From Pseudomonadota bacterium (GTDB lineage: Bacteria > Pseudomonadota > Gammaproteobacteria > Acidiferrobacterales > Sulfurifustaceae): a stretch of 8,686 bases of DNA. The stretch is taken from positions 281,582 through 290,267 of the forward strand of contig CP070641.1 in assembly GCA_020354085.1 (NCBI GenBank). Reading direction: 5' to 3'. The position numbers and the translations under genes were made by a program. Within the stretch, counting starts at the first letter, position 1. Every line of letters starts with the position of its first letter. The notes beneath the pieces are model-generated. The model was not told where the DNA came from. It did no database searches and was given only the letters and a program-made list of their open reading frames with translations. Of the stretch, positions 1-5,319 are shown in pieces.

Positions 1-254
1 TTTTCGCCCGGGATGCCATGGCAGACCTGGTGGTTGACCGAGGTGCAGATGGATTTGGGGAAGCCCTTATAGTTGAGCGGGGCCGGGGTGGCTTGTTGCA
101 CGTTGACGATGTAGTCATGGCACAGGCGGTCGAGCTCACCGGTGGTCACGCCGGGCTGTACGTAGGGCCGGATCATGCGCAAGACCTCGGCGGCCAGACG
201 GCCGGCGACCCGCATGCGCTCGATTTCCTCGGGGGTCTTGATGGTGATCGGCAT
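1..254 (-). CDS. map: Methionine aminopeptidase type I, N-terminal part (runs off left edge)
   Basis: Metalloprotease that removes the initiator methionine from nascent proteins in the cytoplasm. Only the first 84 codons are in the window; the rest lies beyond base 1. The protein begins MPITIKTPEEIERMRVAGRL and continues with the family segments PYVQPGVTTGELD (residues 30-42), NYKGFPKSICTSVN (61-74) and VCHGIP (77-82). His79 is at the position of the catalytic His79 of the E. coli enzyme. The metal ligands (two Asp, one His, two Glu in the family) lie outside the window and cannot be checked. The ATG at 254 fits the family N-terminus exactly and no in-frame start is seen just upstream, but there is no clear Shine-Dalgarno in front of it. 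It is divergent from rpsB, the usual map/rpsB arrangement. Identity is firm; completeness is unknown. Confidence 0.95.
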   Translation of the reverse strand, partial: MPITIKTPEEIERMRVAGRLAAEVLRMIRPYVQPGVTTGELDRLCHDYIVNVQQATPAPLNYKGFPKSICTSVNHQVCHGIPGE

Positions 255-308
255 GCAGGGAAGGGTGCGGGCGGCGTGGGCGCCTATTGTCGGCGATCGG
301 GGATGCGG

Positions 309-338
309 AAAAAAGACCAAACCCGAAAGGGTTTGGTC
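309..338 (-). terminator. Intrinsic-terminator-like hairpin facing map
   Basis: A perfect 10-bp inverted repeat (315-324 with 329-338) encloses a 4-base loop (325-328). Read on the minus strand the stem is followed at once by six T residues (314-309), the classical form of a Rho-independent terminator. On the plus strand no T-run follows, so it acts, if at all, only on leftward transcription. No gene lies upstream of it on the minus strand; the next thing is the antisense of rpsB. It ends 55 bases before the map start codon. It could stop stray leftward transcripts from the rpsB side, or be a leader attenuator if map transcription begins to its right. The structure is certain; the role is inferred. 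Confidence 0.65.
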
Positions 339-355
339 CGAAGCCCTTGAATCGA

Positions 356-384
356 TTGTCGTTGTGGGACCCCTGTGGTATAAA
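356..384 (+). promoter_or_regulatory. Sigma70-type promoter of rpsB
   Basis: A -35 hexamer TTGTCG (356-361) and a -10 hexamer TATAAA (379-384) are separated by exactly 17 bases. An extended -10 TG lies at 376-377, one base before the -10. The discriminator just downstream (386-393) is almost all G and C, a feature known from stringently controlled ribosomal promoters. Transcription would start near 391, leaving a leader of about 115 nt before rpsB. This is the only good rightward promoter I see in the window and it could serve the whole gene string. Confidence 0.75.
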
Positions 385-390
385 AGCGCC

Positions 391-505
391 CCGAAAATCC
401 ACCCCACACGCGGTTCGTCACATCCGCCCGGGTGCCCAGCGTCGAGCGATTTGGCGCCGGGTTGGCGGCATGGGGATCGCGGCGGAAAAACCCGAAGGAG
501 ACAAC
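391..505 (+). promoter_or_regulatory. rpsB 5' leader, candidate S2 autoregulatory region
   Basis: Non-coding leader between the inferred transcription start and the rpsB ATG. It ends in a strong Shine-Dalgarno AAGGAG (495-500), five bases before the start. Bases 458-463 (CGGGTT) are perfectly complementary to 489-494 (AACCCG), and the second arm touches the Shine-Dalgarno. A second possible pairing is 446-450 with 476-480; it would overlap the first and might be an alternative. In E. coli, S2 represses its own mRNA through the rpsB leader. That this leader does the same is inference from position and these pairings. Confidence 0.4.
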
Positions 506-1402
506 ATGAGTAACGTCAGCATGCGCCAGATGCTGGAGGCCGGCGTGCATTTCGGCCACCAGACGCGGTTCTGGCATCCCAAGATGCGCCCCTACATCTT
601 CGGGGAGCGCAACAAGATCCACATCATCAATCTCGAGAAGACGCTGCCGCTTTTCAACGAGGCGATGGCGTTCCTGAGAAAGCTCTCGCAAAACGGCGGC
701 ACGATCCTGTTCGTCGGCACCAAGCGTCAAGCGCAGGAGACCATGCAGCAGGAAGCGGTGCGCGCAGGTAGCCCCTACGTCAACCACCGCTGGCTGGGCG
801 GCATGCTCACCAACTATCGCACCATCAAGAAGTCGATGGAGCGGCTGAAGATGCTCGAAGGTATCCTGAACGAAGGCAGCCAAAGCAAGCTCAGCAAGAA
901 AGAGTTGCTCACGCTCGATCGTGAGCGCGAAAAGCTCGAAAAAAGCCTGGGCGGCATCAAGGACATGAACACCCTGCCGGACGCGTTGTTCGTGATCGAC
1001 GTAGGTCACGAATACATCGCGGTGGCCGAAGCCAATCGCCTCGGCATACCGGTCGTCGGTGTGGTGGACTCCAACTGCAAGCCCGACGGCGTGCACTACA
1101 TGATCCCCGGCAACGACGATGCGATCCGCGCGATCAGGTTGTATGCGCAGGCCGCAGCCGACGCCGTGATCGAAGGACAGCAGCAACGTCAGAGCGAATT
1201 TACCGTGAGCGACGAGGATTTCGTCGAGGTCAAAGACGAGCCGAAGGTCAAGGTCACCGCCAAGAAACGCTCGGTCACGAGCGCCGAGGTCGAGGCCTTG
1301 GGCGGCGAGGACAAAGAGGAAGCCCCCAAGCCCAAGCGAGCAACCCGAGCGCGGGCCAAGCCCGCAGCCGCTCGCAGCAAGCAGGGCGGTGGAGGAGAGT
1401 AG
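506..1402 (+). CDS. rpsB: 30S ribosomal protein S2
   Basis: Small-subunit ribosomal protein that assembles late and helps recruit S1; essential for translation initiation. The product is 298 aa. The S2 fold runs from MRQMLEAGVHFGHQ near the start, through NKIHIINLEKT (36-46), the LFVGTK strand (68-73), the WLGGMLTN loop (96-103) and the coiled-coil insertion (about 105-150). The core closes with the GIPVVGVVDSNCKPD segment (180-194) and IPGNDDAIRAI (200-210). The ATG at 506 has a strong AAGGAG five bases upstream; starting farther left would add sequence with no S2 counterpart. The core ends near residue 228, and the remaining ~70 residues form a charged tail that turns Lys/Arg/Ala-rich and ends in GGGGE. 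E. coli S2 has 241 aa, so this tail is long. First gene of the rightward string, driven by the promoter at 356-384. Confidence 0.97.
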   Translation: MSNVSMRQMLEAGVHFGHQTRFWHPKMRPYIFGERNKIHIINLEKTLPLFNEAMAFLRKLSQNGGTILFVGTKRQAQETMQQEAVRAGSPYVNHRWLGGMLTNYRTIKKSMERLKMLEGILNEGSQSKLSKKELLTLDREREKLEKSLGGIKDMNTLPDALFVIDVGHEYIAVAEANRLGIPVVGVVDSNCKPDGVHYMIPGNDDAIRAIRLYAQAAADAVIEGQQQRQSEFTVSDEDFVEVKDEPKVKVTAKKRSVTSAEVEALGGEDKEEAPKPKRATRARAKPAAARSKQGGGGE

Positions 1403-1418
1403 TCGCCGGGACGTGACA

Positions 1419-1439
1419 CAAGGGGGCTACGCCCCCTTG
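1419..1439 (+). terminator. Hairpin between rpsB and tsf, candidate attenuator
   Basis: A perfect 9-bp stem (1419-1427 with 1431-1439) containing a run of five G facing five C, with a 3-base loop (TAC). It lies 16 bases after the rpsB stop. The sequence after the stem has only scattered T, not a solid run, so full Rho-independent termination is unlikely. Partial attenuation, or protection of the rpsB mRNA 3' end after processing, fits better. A hairpin separating rpsB from tsf is also known in E. coli. The structure is clear; the function is inferred. Confidence 0.5.
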
Positions 1440-1481
1440 CTGTTAATGGAAGGCAAGCGGTAACGAACAACGGGAGTAGTC

Positions 1482-2366
1482 ATGACCATCTCTGCACAAA
1501 TGGTAAAGGAGCTGCGTGAGCGCACAGGCCTCGGCATGATGGAGTGCAAGGCCGCGCTGACGGAAGCCAACGGCGACATGGACGCCGCGGCGGATATTCT
1601 GCGCAAGAAGGCCGGCGCCAAGCTCGAGAAGAAATCCGGCCGCACGGCGGCCGATGGCGCGATCGCCATTCATACCGCGAGCGATGGCAAGACCGCGGGC
1701 ATCGTCGAGATCAACTCGGAGACCGATTTCGTTGCGAAGGGCGACGACTTTCTCGATTTCGCCCGCAAGGTTGCGGCACGCGTCGCGACGTCCAACCCCA
1801 GCGACATCGATGCGTTGCTGAAAATGCCGGCCGACGACGGCAAGACCACGACCATTGCGCAGTCGCTCGAGGCGCTGGTGGCCAAGCTCGGCGAAAAAAT
1901 GGGTGTGCGCCGTTTTGAACGCTGGTCGAGCGCTGCCGCGATCGGTTCCTACGTGCATGGGCGTAAAATCGGCGTGTTGGTGGAGCTGAAAGGCGGGGAT
2001 GCGGAGCTCGCCAAGGACATCGCCATGCATGTTGCCGCCAGCCGGCCGGAATGCGTGTCCAAAGAACAGGTGCCAGCCGAGCGGATTGCGAAGGAAAAGG
2101 AAATATTCGTTGAGCAGGCGCAGCAATCGGGCAAACCAGCCAACATCATCGAGAAGATGGTGGAAGGGCGCATCAACAAGTTTCTGAACGAGATCAGTTT
2201 GCTCGGCCAGCCGTTCGTGAAAGACCCGGATACCACGGTCGAGAAACTACTCAAGTCGAAAGGCGCGCAGGTTTTGCGCTTCGTGCGCTACGAAGTCGGC
2301 GAAGGAATCGAGAAGAAGGCAAGCGATTTCGCCGCCGAAGTGATGGCGACCGTGAAAGGGGGATAA
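1482..2366 (+). CDS. tsf: Translation elongation factor Ts
   Basis: Nucleotide-exchange factor that releases GDP from EF-Tu in the cytoplasm. The 294-aa length is close to the E. coli protein (283). The N-terminal UBA-like domain contains the family signature VKELRERTGLGMMECKAAL (residues 8-26). The core follows with ETDFVAKGDDF (80-90), whose Asp82-Phe83 correspond to the pair that disturbs the magnesium site of EF-Tu. The C-terminal part has AMHVAASRPE, SGKPANIIEKMVEGR and VGEGIEKK. The ATG at 1482 is preceded by GGGAG (about 1472-1476) at good spacing. It follows rpsB after a 79-base gap with a hairpin, and its last codons hold the Shine-Dalgarno of pyrH, so the two are probably translated in a linked way. 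Nothing is missing or broken. Confidence 0.97.
   Translation: MTISAQMVKELRERTGLGMMECKAALTEANGDMDAAADILRKKAGAKLEKKSGRTAADGAIAIHTASDGKTAGIVEINSETDFVAKGDDFLDFARKVAARVATSNPSDIDALLKMPADDGKTTTIAQSLEALVAKLGEKMGVRRFERWSSAAAIGSYVHGRKIGVLVELKGGDAELAKDIAMHVAASRPECVSKEQVPAERIAKEKEIFVEQAQQSGKPANIIEKMVEGRINKFLNEISLLGQPFVKDPDTTVEKLLKSKGAQVLRFVRYEVGEGIEKKASDFAAEVMATVKGG
2358..2363 (+). promoter_or_regulatory. Shine-Dalgarno that sets the TTG start of pyrH
   Basis: GGGGGA within the last tsf codons, six bases before a TTG at 2370. The tsf stop codon TAA (2364-2366) is in the pyrH frame, so no start farther upstream is possible. The first in-frame ATG is codon 23, past the KLSGE motif. This makes TTG the best supported start. 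Confidence 0.75.
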
Positions 2367-2369
2367 CCC

Positions 2370-3104
2370 TTGACCGCCGCGCCCAAAGGGTTGGCCTATC
2401 ACCGCGTGCTGCTCAAGCTCTCAGGTGAGGCGCTCATGGGCGAAGATGCCTATGGCATCAACCGCGACGTGCTCTTGCGCATTGCGCAGGAACTCAAGGC
2501 GGTCGCCGATACCGGCGTGCAATGCGCGGTCGTCATTGGTGGTGGCAACATCTTTCGGGGCATTGCACCAGGCGCGCAGGGCATGGATCGCTCCACAGCC
2601 GATCACATGGGCATGCTCGCTACCGTCATGAACGCGCTCGCCCTGCAAGATGCCCTGGAGCGTCAAGGCATTGCCGTACGCGTGCAGTCGGCGCTGCGCA
2701 TCGATCAGGTGGTCGAGCCTTACGTGCGGCGGCGGGCGCTGCGCCATCTCGAGCGCGGGCGCATCGTGATCTTCGCCGCCGGCACCGGCAATCCATTTTT
2801 CAGCACCGATACGGCGGCGGCCCTGCGTGCGATGGAAATCGGCGCCGACATCGTTCTCAAGGCAACGAAGGTCGACGGGGTGTACGACAAGGATCCCAAA
2901 AAGCACGCCGATGCAAAGCGGTACGACAGCGTGAGTTATGCGGAAGTCCTGGAGAAGCGCTTGGCGGTGATGGACATGGCGTCGATCGCGCTGTGCCGCG
3001 ACCAGGGCATGCCGGTGCGGGTGTTTTCGATCAACGCGCCCGGGAGTCTGCTGGGGATTCTGTCGGGTGCGAATGTAGGTACCGTTGTGAAAGCGGGGGA
3101 CTAA
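2370..3104 (+). CDS. pyrH: UMP kinase
   Basis: Bacterial UMP kinase of the amino-acid-kinase superfamily: ATP + UMP to ADP + UDP, a step in pyrimidine nucleotide synthesis; cytoplasmic hexamer in the family. The product is 244 aa against 241 in E. coli. Visible motifs are LLKLSGEAL (14-22), the glycine loop VIGGGNIFRG (55-64), the UMP-binding region DHMGMLATVMNALAL (78-92), GTGNPFFSTDTAA (138-150), LKATKVDGVYDKDP (163-176) and VMDMASIALCRD (200-211). The start is a TTG with a strong Shine-Dalgarno in the tsf tail; starting at the next ATG would delete the nucleotide-binding KLSGE. It follows tsf after three bases and is followed by frr after two. The PGAQGMDRSTAD stretch resembles betaproteobacterial versions. 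Confidence 0.96.
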   Translation: MTAAPKGLAYHRVLLKLSGEALMGEDAYGINRDVLLRIAQELKAVADTGVQCAVVIGGGNIFRGIAPGAQGMDRSTADHMGMLATVMNALALQDALERQGIAVRVQSALRIDQVVEPYVRRRALRHLERGRIVIFAAGTGNPFFSTDTAAALRAMEIGADIVLKATKVDGVYDKDPKKHADAKRYDSVSYAEVLEKRLAVMDMASIALCRDQGMPVRVFSINAPGSLLGILSGANVGTVVKAGD

Positions 3105-3106
3105 CC

Positions 3107-3673
3107 ATGGCGCAAGATCCAGAAACCATCAAGCAAGACGCGAATGGCCGCATGGCGAAATCGTTGGAAACGCTCAAGACCGATCTCGGCAAGGTGCGCA
3201 CCGGGCGCGCCCACCCGGGCCTGCTGGAAAATATTCGGGTCGAGTACTACGGCGCCAAGACGCCGCTCAATCAATTGGCCAACGTCTCGGCCACGGATGC
3301 GCGCACGCTGAGCGTTACGCCTTTCGACAAGAGTCAGGTGCAGGCAATCGAAAAGGCGATTCGTGAGTCGGACTTGGGGCTCAATCCGATTGCGGCCGGG
3401 GGTGTGGTGCGCGTGCCGTTACCGGCGCTCACCGAAGAACGCCGCAAGGAGCTTGGCAAACATGTACGCGCGGAGGGCGAGAACGCCAAGGTGGCGATCC
3501 GTAACGTGCGGCGCGATGCCAATCAGCATCTGAAAGAACTGCTCAAAAAGAAAATCATTACCGAAGACGACGATAAGCGTGCGGAAGAAGCGGTGCAAAA
3601 GTCGACAGACAGCTTCATTGCCGAGGTGGACAAGATCGTCGCCGCCAAAGAAAAGGAAATCATGCAGATCTAA
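3107..3673 (+). CDS. frr: Ribosome recycling factor
   Basis: Cytoplasmic factor that, with EF-G, splits the post-termination ribosome. The product is 188 aa, close to the usual 185. The three-helix-bundle domain is seen at the N-terminus (MAKSLETLKTDLGKVRTGRA, residues 16-35) and again at the C-terminus. The small beta domain lies between them (VEYYGAKTPLNQLANV at 45-60, LSVTPFD at 68-74, VRVPLPALTEERRKEL at 101-116). Arg132 in AIRNVRRDAN matches the conserved Arg132 of E. coli RRF. The ATG at 3107 is two bases after the pyrH stop and six bases after GGGGGA (3095-3100), nearly the same junction as tsf/pyrH. An apparent longer reading frame to the left is just open sequence inside pyrH. Confidence 0.97.
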   Translation: MAQDPETIKQDANGRMAKSLETLKTDLGKVRTGRAHPGLLENIRVEYYGAKTPLNQLANVSATDARTLSVTPFDKSQVQAIEKAIRESDLGLNPIAAGGVVRVPLPALTEERRKELGKHVRAEGENAKVAIRNVRRDANQHLKELLKKKIITEDDDKRAEEAVQKSTDSFIAEVDKIVAAKEKEIMQI

Positions 3674-3691
3674 GCACGCCAACCCGTGCTT
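3672..3691 (+). other. Small hairpin at the frr/uppS junction
   Basis: A 7-bp inverted repeat (3672-3678 with 3685-3691) with a 6-base loop. It starts on the last two bases of the frr stop codon and ends 13 bases before the uppS ATG. No T-run follows, so it does not look like a terminator. It could modestly shape translation of uppS, whose Shine-Dalgarno (GTGAG, 3695-3699) lies just beyond it. It may also be chance. Confidence 0.3.
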
Positions 3692-3704
3692 CTCGTGAGC
3701 TGCA

Positions 3705-4481
3705 ATGAATAATCGCCTGCCCGACAGTCAGCATGCGCGCCTCGATGGAGGTGCGTCCGTCCCGCAACACGTCGCCGTGATCATGGACGGCAATGGGCGC
3801 TGGGCCAAGGCGCGTGGCTTGCCGCGCATTGCTGGTCACCGCAAGGGTGTTGAGCGCGTGCGTGATCTCGTTGCGGTCTGTGGCGAGCGGGGTATTCGTT
3901 ACCTAACGTTGTTTGCCTTTTCGAGCGAGAACTGGCGGCGCCCGGAGCAAGAGGTGCGGCTCTTGCTGGAGCTTTTCATGACCGCGCTCGAACGCGAGGT
4001 TAAGAAACTACATAAGAACGCGATTCGCTTTCGCGTCATTGGTGATATCGAAGGGCTCGGCGAACCGTTGGTTGGCGCCATTCTTGCCGCGCAATCGCTC
4101 ACCGCGATGAATGACAAGCTACATCTTACTGTAGCGGCTAACTACGGTGGGCGCTGGGATATCGCACGCGCGGCGCGCGCATTGGCTGAGCGCTGTGCCC
4201 GAGGTGAACTTGCTGCGAGCGACATCACCCCCGCCAGCCTCGAACCGTATCTGAGTCTCCACGGTGTGCCTGAGCCGGACTTGTTCATACGTACGGGTGG
4301 TGAGCAACGCATCAGCAACTTCCTGCTGTGGCAACTGGCCTACACCGAGCTTTACTTCACGCCCGTGCTGTGGCCGGATTTCGAGCGCAAGGAGTTTGTG
4401 CTAGCGCTTGAATCGTACGCCGGACGAGAGCGACGTTTCGGGCATACTGGCGAACAGGTCGAAGCCGCGCGCCATGCTTAA
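3705..4481 (+). CDS. uppS: Undecaprenyl diphosphate synthase (cis-prenyltransferase)
   Basis: Condenses isopentenyl diphosphate units in cis onto farnesyl diphosphate to give C55 undecaprenyl diphosphate, the carrier for peptidoglycan and surface polysaccharides; acts at the membrane face in the cytoplasm. The product is 258 aa (E. coli 253). Motif HVAVIMDGNGRWAKARG (22-38) holds the catalytic Asp28, equivalent to E. coli Asp26. GHRKG contains His45, FAFSSENWRRP spans 70-80, and RTGGEQRISNFLLWQ (196-210) carries the diphosphate-binding Arg196 and Arg202, followed by Glu215 in the YTELYF segment. The first ~20 residues are a variable lead. The ATG at 3705 has only a weak Shine-Dalgarno. Its last eight bases overlap the start of cdsA. 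Confidence 0.96.
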   Translation: MNNRLPDSQHARLDGGASVPQHVAVIMDGNGRWAKARGLPRIAGHRKGVERVRDLVAVCGERGIRYLTLFAFSSENWRRPEQEVRLLLELFMTALEREVKKLHKNAIRFRVIGDIEGLGEPLVGAILAAQSLTAMNDKLHLTVAANYGGRWDIARAARALAERCARGELAASDITPASLEPYLSLHGVPEPDLFIRTGGEQRISNFLLWQLAYTELYFTPVLWPDFERKEFVLALESYAGRERRFGHTGEQVEAARHA

Positions 4482-5319
4482 ACAGCGCGTGGTGACCGCG
4501 ATCGCGTTGTTCGCGGGATTACTGGGTGCGCTGTTCCTCTTGCCTTCCTTGGGCCTCGCCGCGGTCTTTGGAATCGTAATCGCCCTGGGCGCGTGGGAGT
4601 GGGCGGTCGTGTGCGGATTCGCAGGCACTTCGCAACGGATCGGTTATGTGCTGGTCTTAGTGTTCATGGGTCTGCTCGGCATCTTTTGGCTTTACCAACA
4701 CCCGCCGCGCATCTGGTGGGTGGTGCTGTTGAGCCTGGCATGGTGGGTATGGGTGTTGCTCGAGTTGATTCGCCACCGGGCGCGCGCTGATGGGCTTTTT
4801 TCCGGTAGGAGCAGCAAGCGTATCGGGGGTGCGCTGGTGTTGCTGCCGCCGTGGCTCGCCGCCTACTACCTTCATGCTCACGATCCTAACAGTCCAAACC
4901 TGCTGCTGTTCCTGTTGCTTCTCGTGGGTTTCGCCGATACCTTCGCCTTTTTCACGGGTCATCGCTTCGGTCGCCATAAGCTGGCGCCGCAGGTGAGCCC
5001 AGGCAAGACGATCGAGGGATTGCTTGGCGGTGTACTGGCGGTGCTGATGTTGGCGCTTGCCTGGGGCCTGTGGGTGAACGACTCCGGTGGCTTGCATCTT
5101 TTCTTATGGGTGGCATTGGCGGTTGTCGTGACGTTGTTTTCCGTTGTTGGCGACCTCGCCGAGAGTCGGCTTAAGCGCTTGGCCGGCGTGAAAGACAGCG
5201 GCACACTCCTGCCGGGGCACGGCGGCATATTGGATCGAGTCGACGCTTTTACCGCCGCGGCGCCAGTTTTCCTGCTCGGATGGATCGCGATGTTTCAGAC
5301 CCCCGCGGGGTTGCCGTGA
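4474..5319 (+). CDS. cdsA: Phosphatidate cytidylyltransferase (CDP-diglyceride synthase)
   Basis: Inner-membrane enzyme making CDP-diacylglycerol from CTP and phosphatidic acid, the branch point to all bacterial phospholipids. The product is 281 aa (E. coli 285). Several hydrophobic membrane segments are visible, roughly residues 7-48, 56-74, 80-98, 118-133, 142-160, 182-201, 208-226 and 258-274. The family signature starts at Ser223 and runs through DLAESRLKR, VKDSG, PGHGG (247-251) and D254-R-V-D257, all intact. KLAPQVSPGKTIEG (169-182) is the other conserved block. I start at the ATG at 4474 (MLKQRVVTA), which overlaps the uppS stop by eight bases and matches the family N-terminus; a TTG farther left would give a non-homologous lead. 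The weak Shine-Dalgarno and the overlap suggest translational coupling to uppS. Confidence 0.95.
   Translation: MLKQRVVTAIALFAGLLGALFLLPSLGLAAVFGIVIALGAWEWAVVCGFAGTSQRIGYVLVLVFMGLLGIFWLYQHPPRIWWVVLLSLAWWVWVLLELIRHRARADGLFSGRSSKRIGGALVLLPPWLAAYYLHAHDPNSPNLLLFLLLLVGFADTFAFFTGHRFGRHKLAPQVSPGKTIEGLLGGVLAVLMLALAWGLWVNDSGGLHLFLWVALAVVVTLFSVVGDLAESRLKRLAGVKDSGTLLPGHGGILDRVDAFTAAAPVFLLGWIAMFQTPAGLP
5304..5310 (+). promoter_or_regulatory. Shine-Dalgarno supporting the GTG start of dxr
   Basis: CGCGGGG ends five bases before GTG at 5316, inside the last cdsA codons. The GTG overlaps the cdsA TGA stop as GTGA. The alternative in-frame ATG at 5280 lies inside cdsA and would add 12 residues not expected in the family. 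Confidence 0.55.

Noticed and set aside
255..308. Promoter for map on the minus strand (GACAAT at 291-286)
   Set aside because: Only four of six -10 matches and the -35 position falls on the T-run of the hairpin; too weak to call.
287..505. Longer N-terminus for S2
   Set aside because: The added residues would span the promoter and the Shine-Dalgarno and match nothing in S2.
284..1186. 300-codon open frame antisense to rpsB
   Set aside because: It mirrors the codon pattern of rpsB in GC-rich DNA, has no recognisable domain and no ribosome-binding site; rpsB on the other strand is certain.
1437..1465. Possible promoter before tsf (TTGCTG as -35)
   Set aside because: No acceptable -10 at 16-18 bases distance.
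1443..2126. 227-codon open frame antisense to tsf
   Set aside because: Shadow of tsf; no family motifs and His/Arg-rich composition typical of antisense frames.
2522..3106. Longer frame leading into frr
   Set aside because: It is an open frame inside pyrH; frr has its own Shine-Dalgarno and the family N-terminus at 3107.
4118..4135. Six-bp inverted repeat inside uppS
   Set aside because: Short, within coding sequence, no T-run; probably chance.
4408..4473. Upstream TTG start for cdsA
   Set aside because: Adds 22 residues that lack any family match and lie within uppS; the ATG at 4474 begins the typical MLKQR lead.
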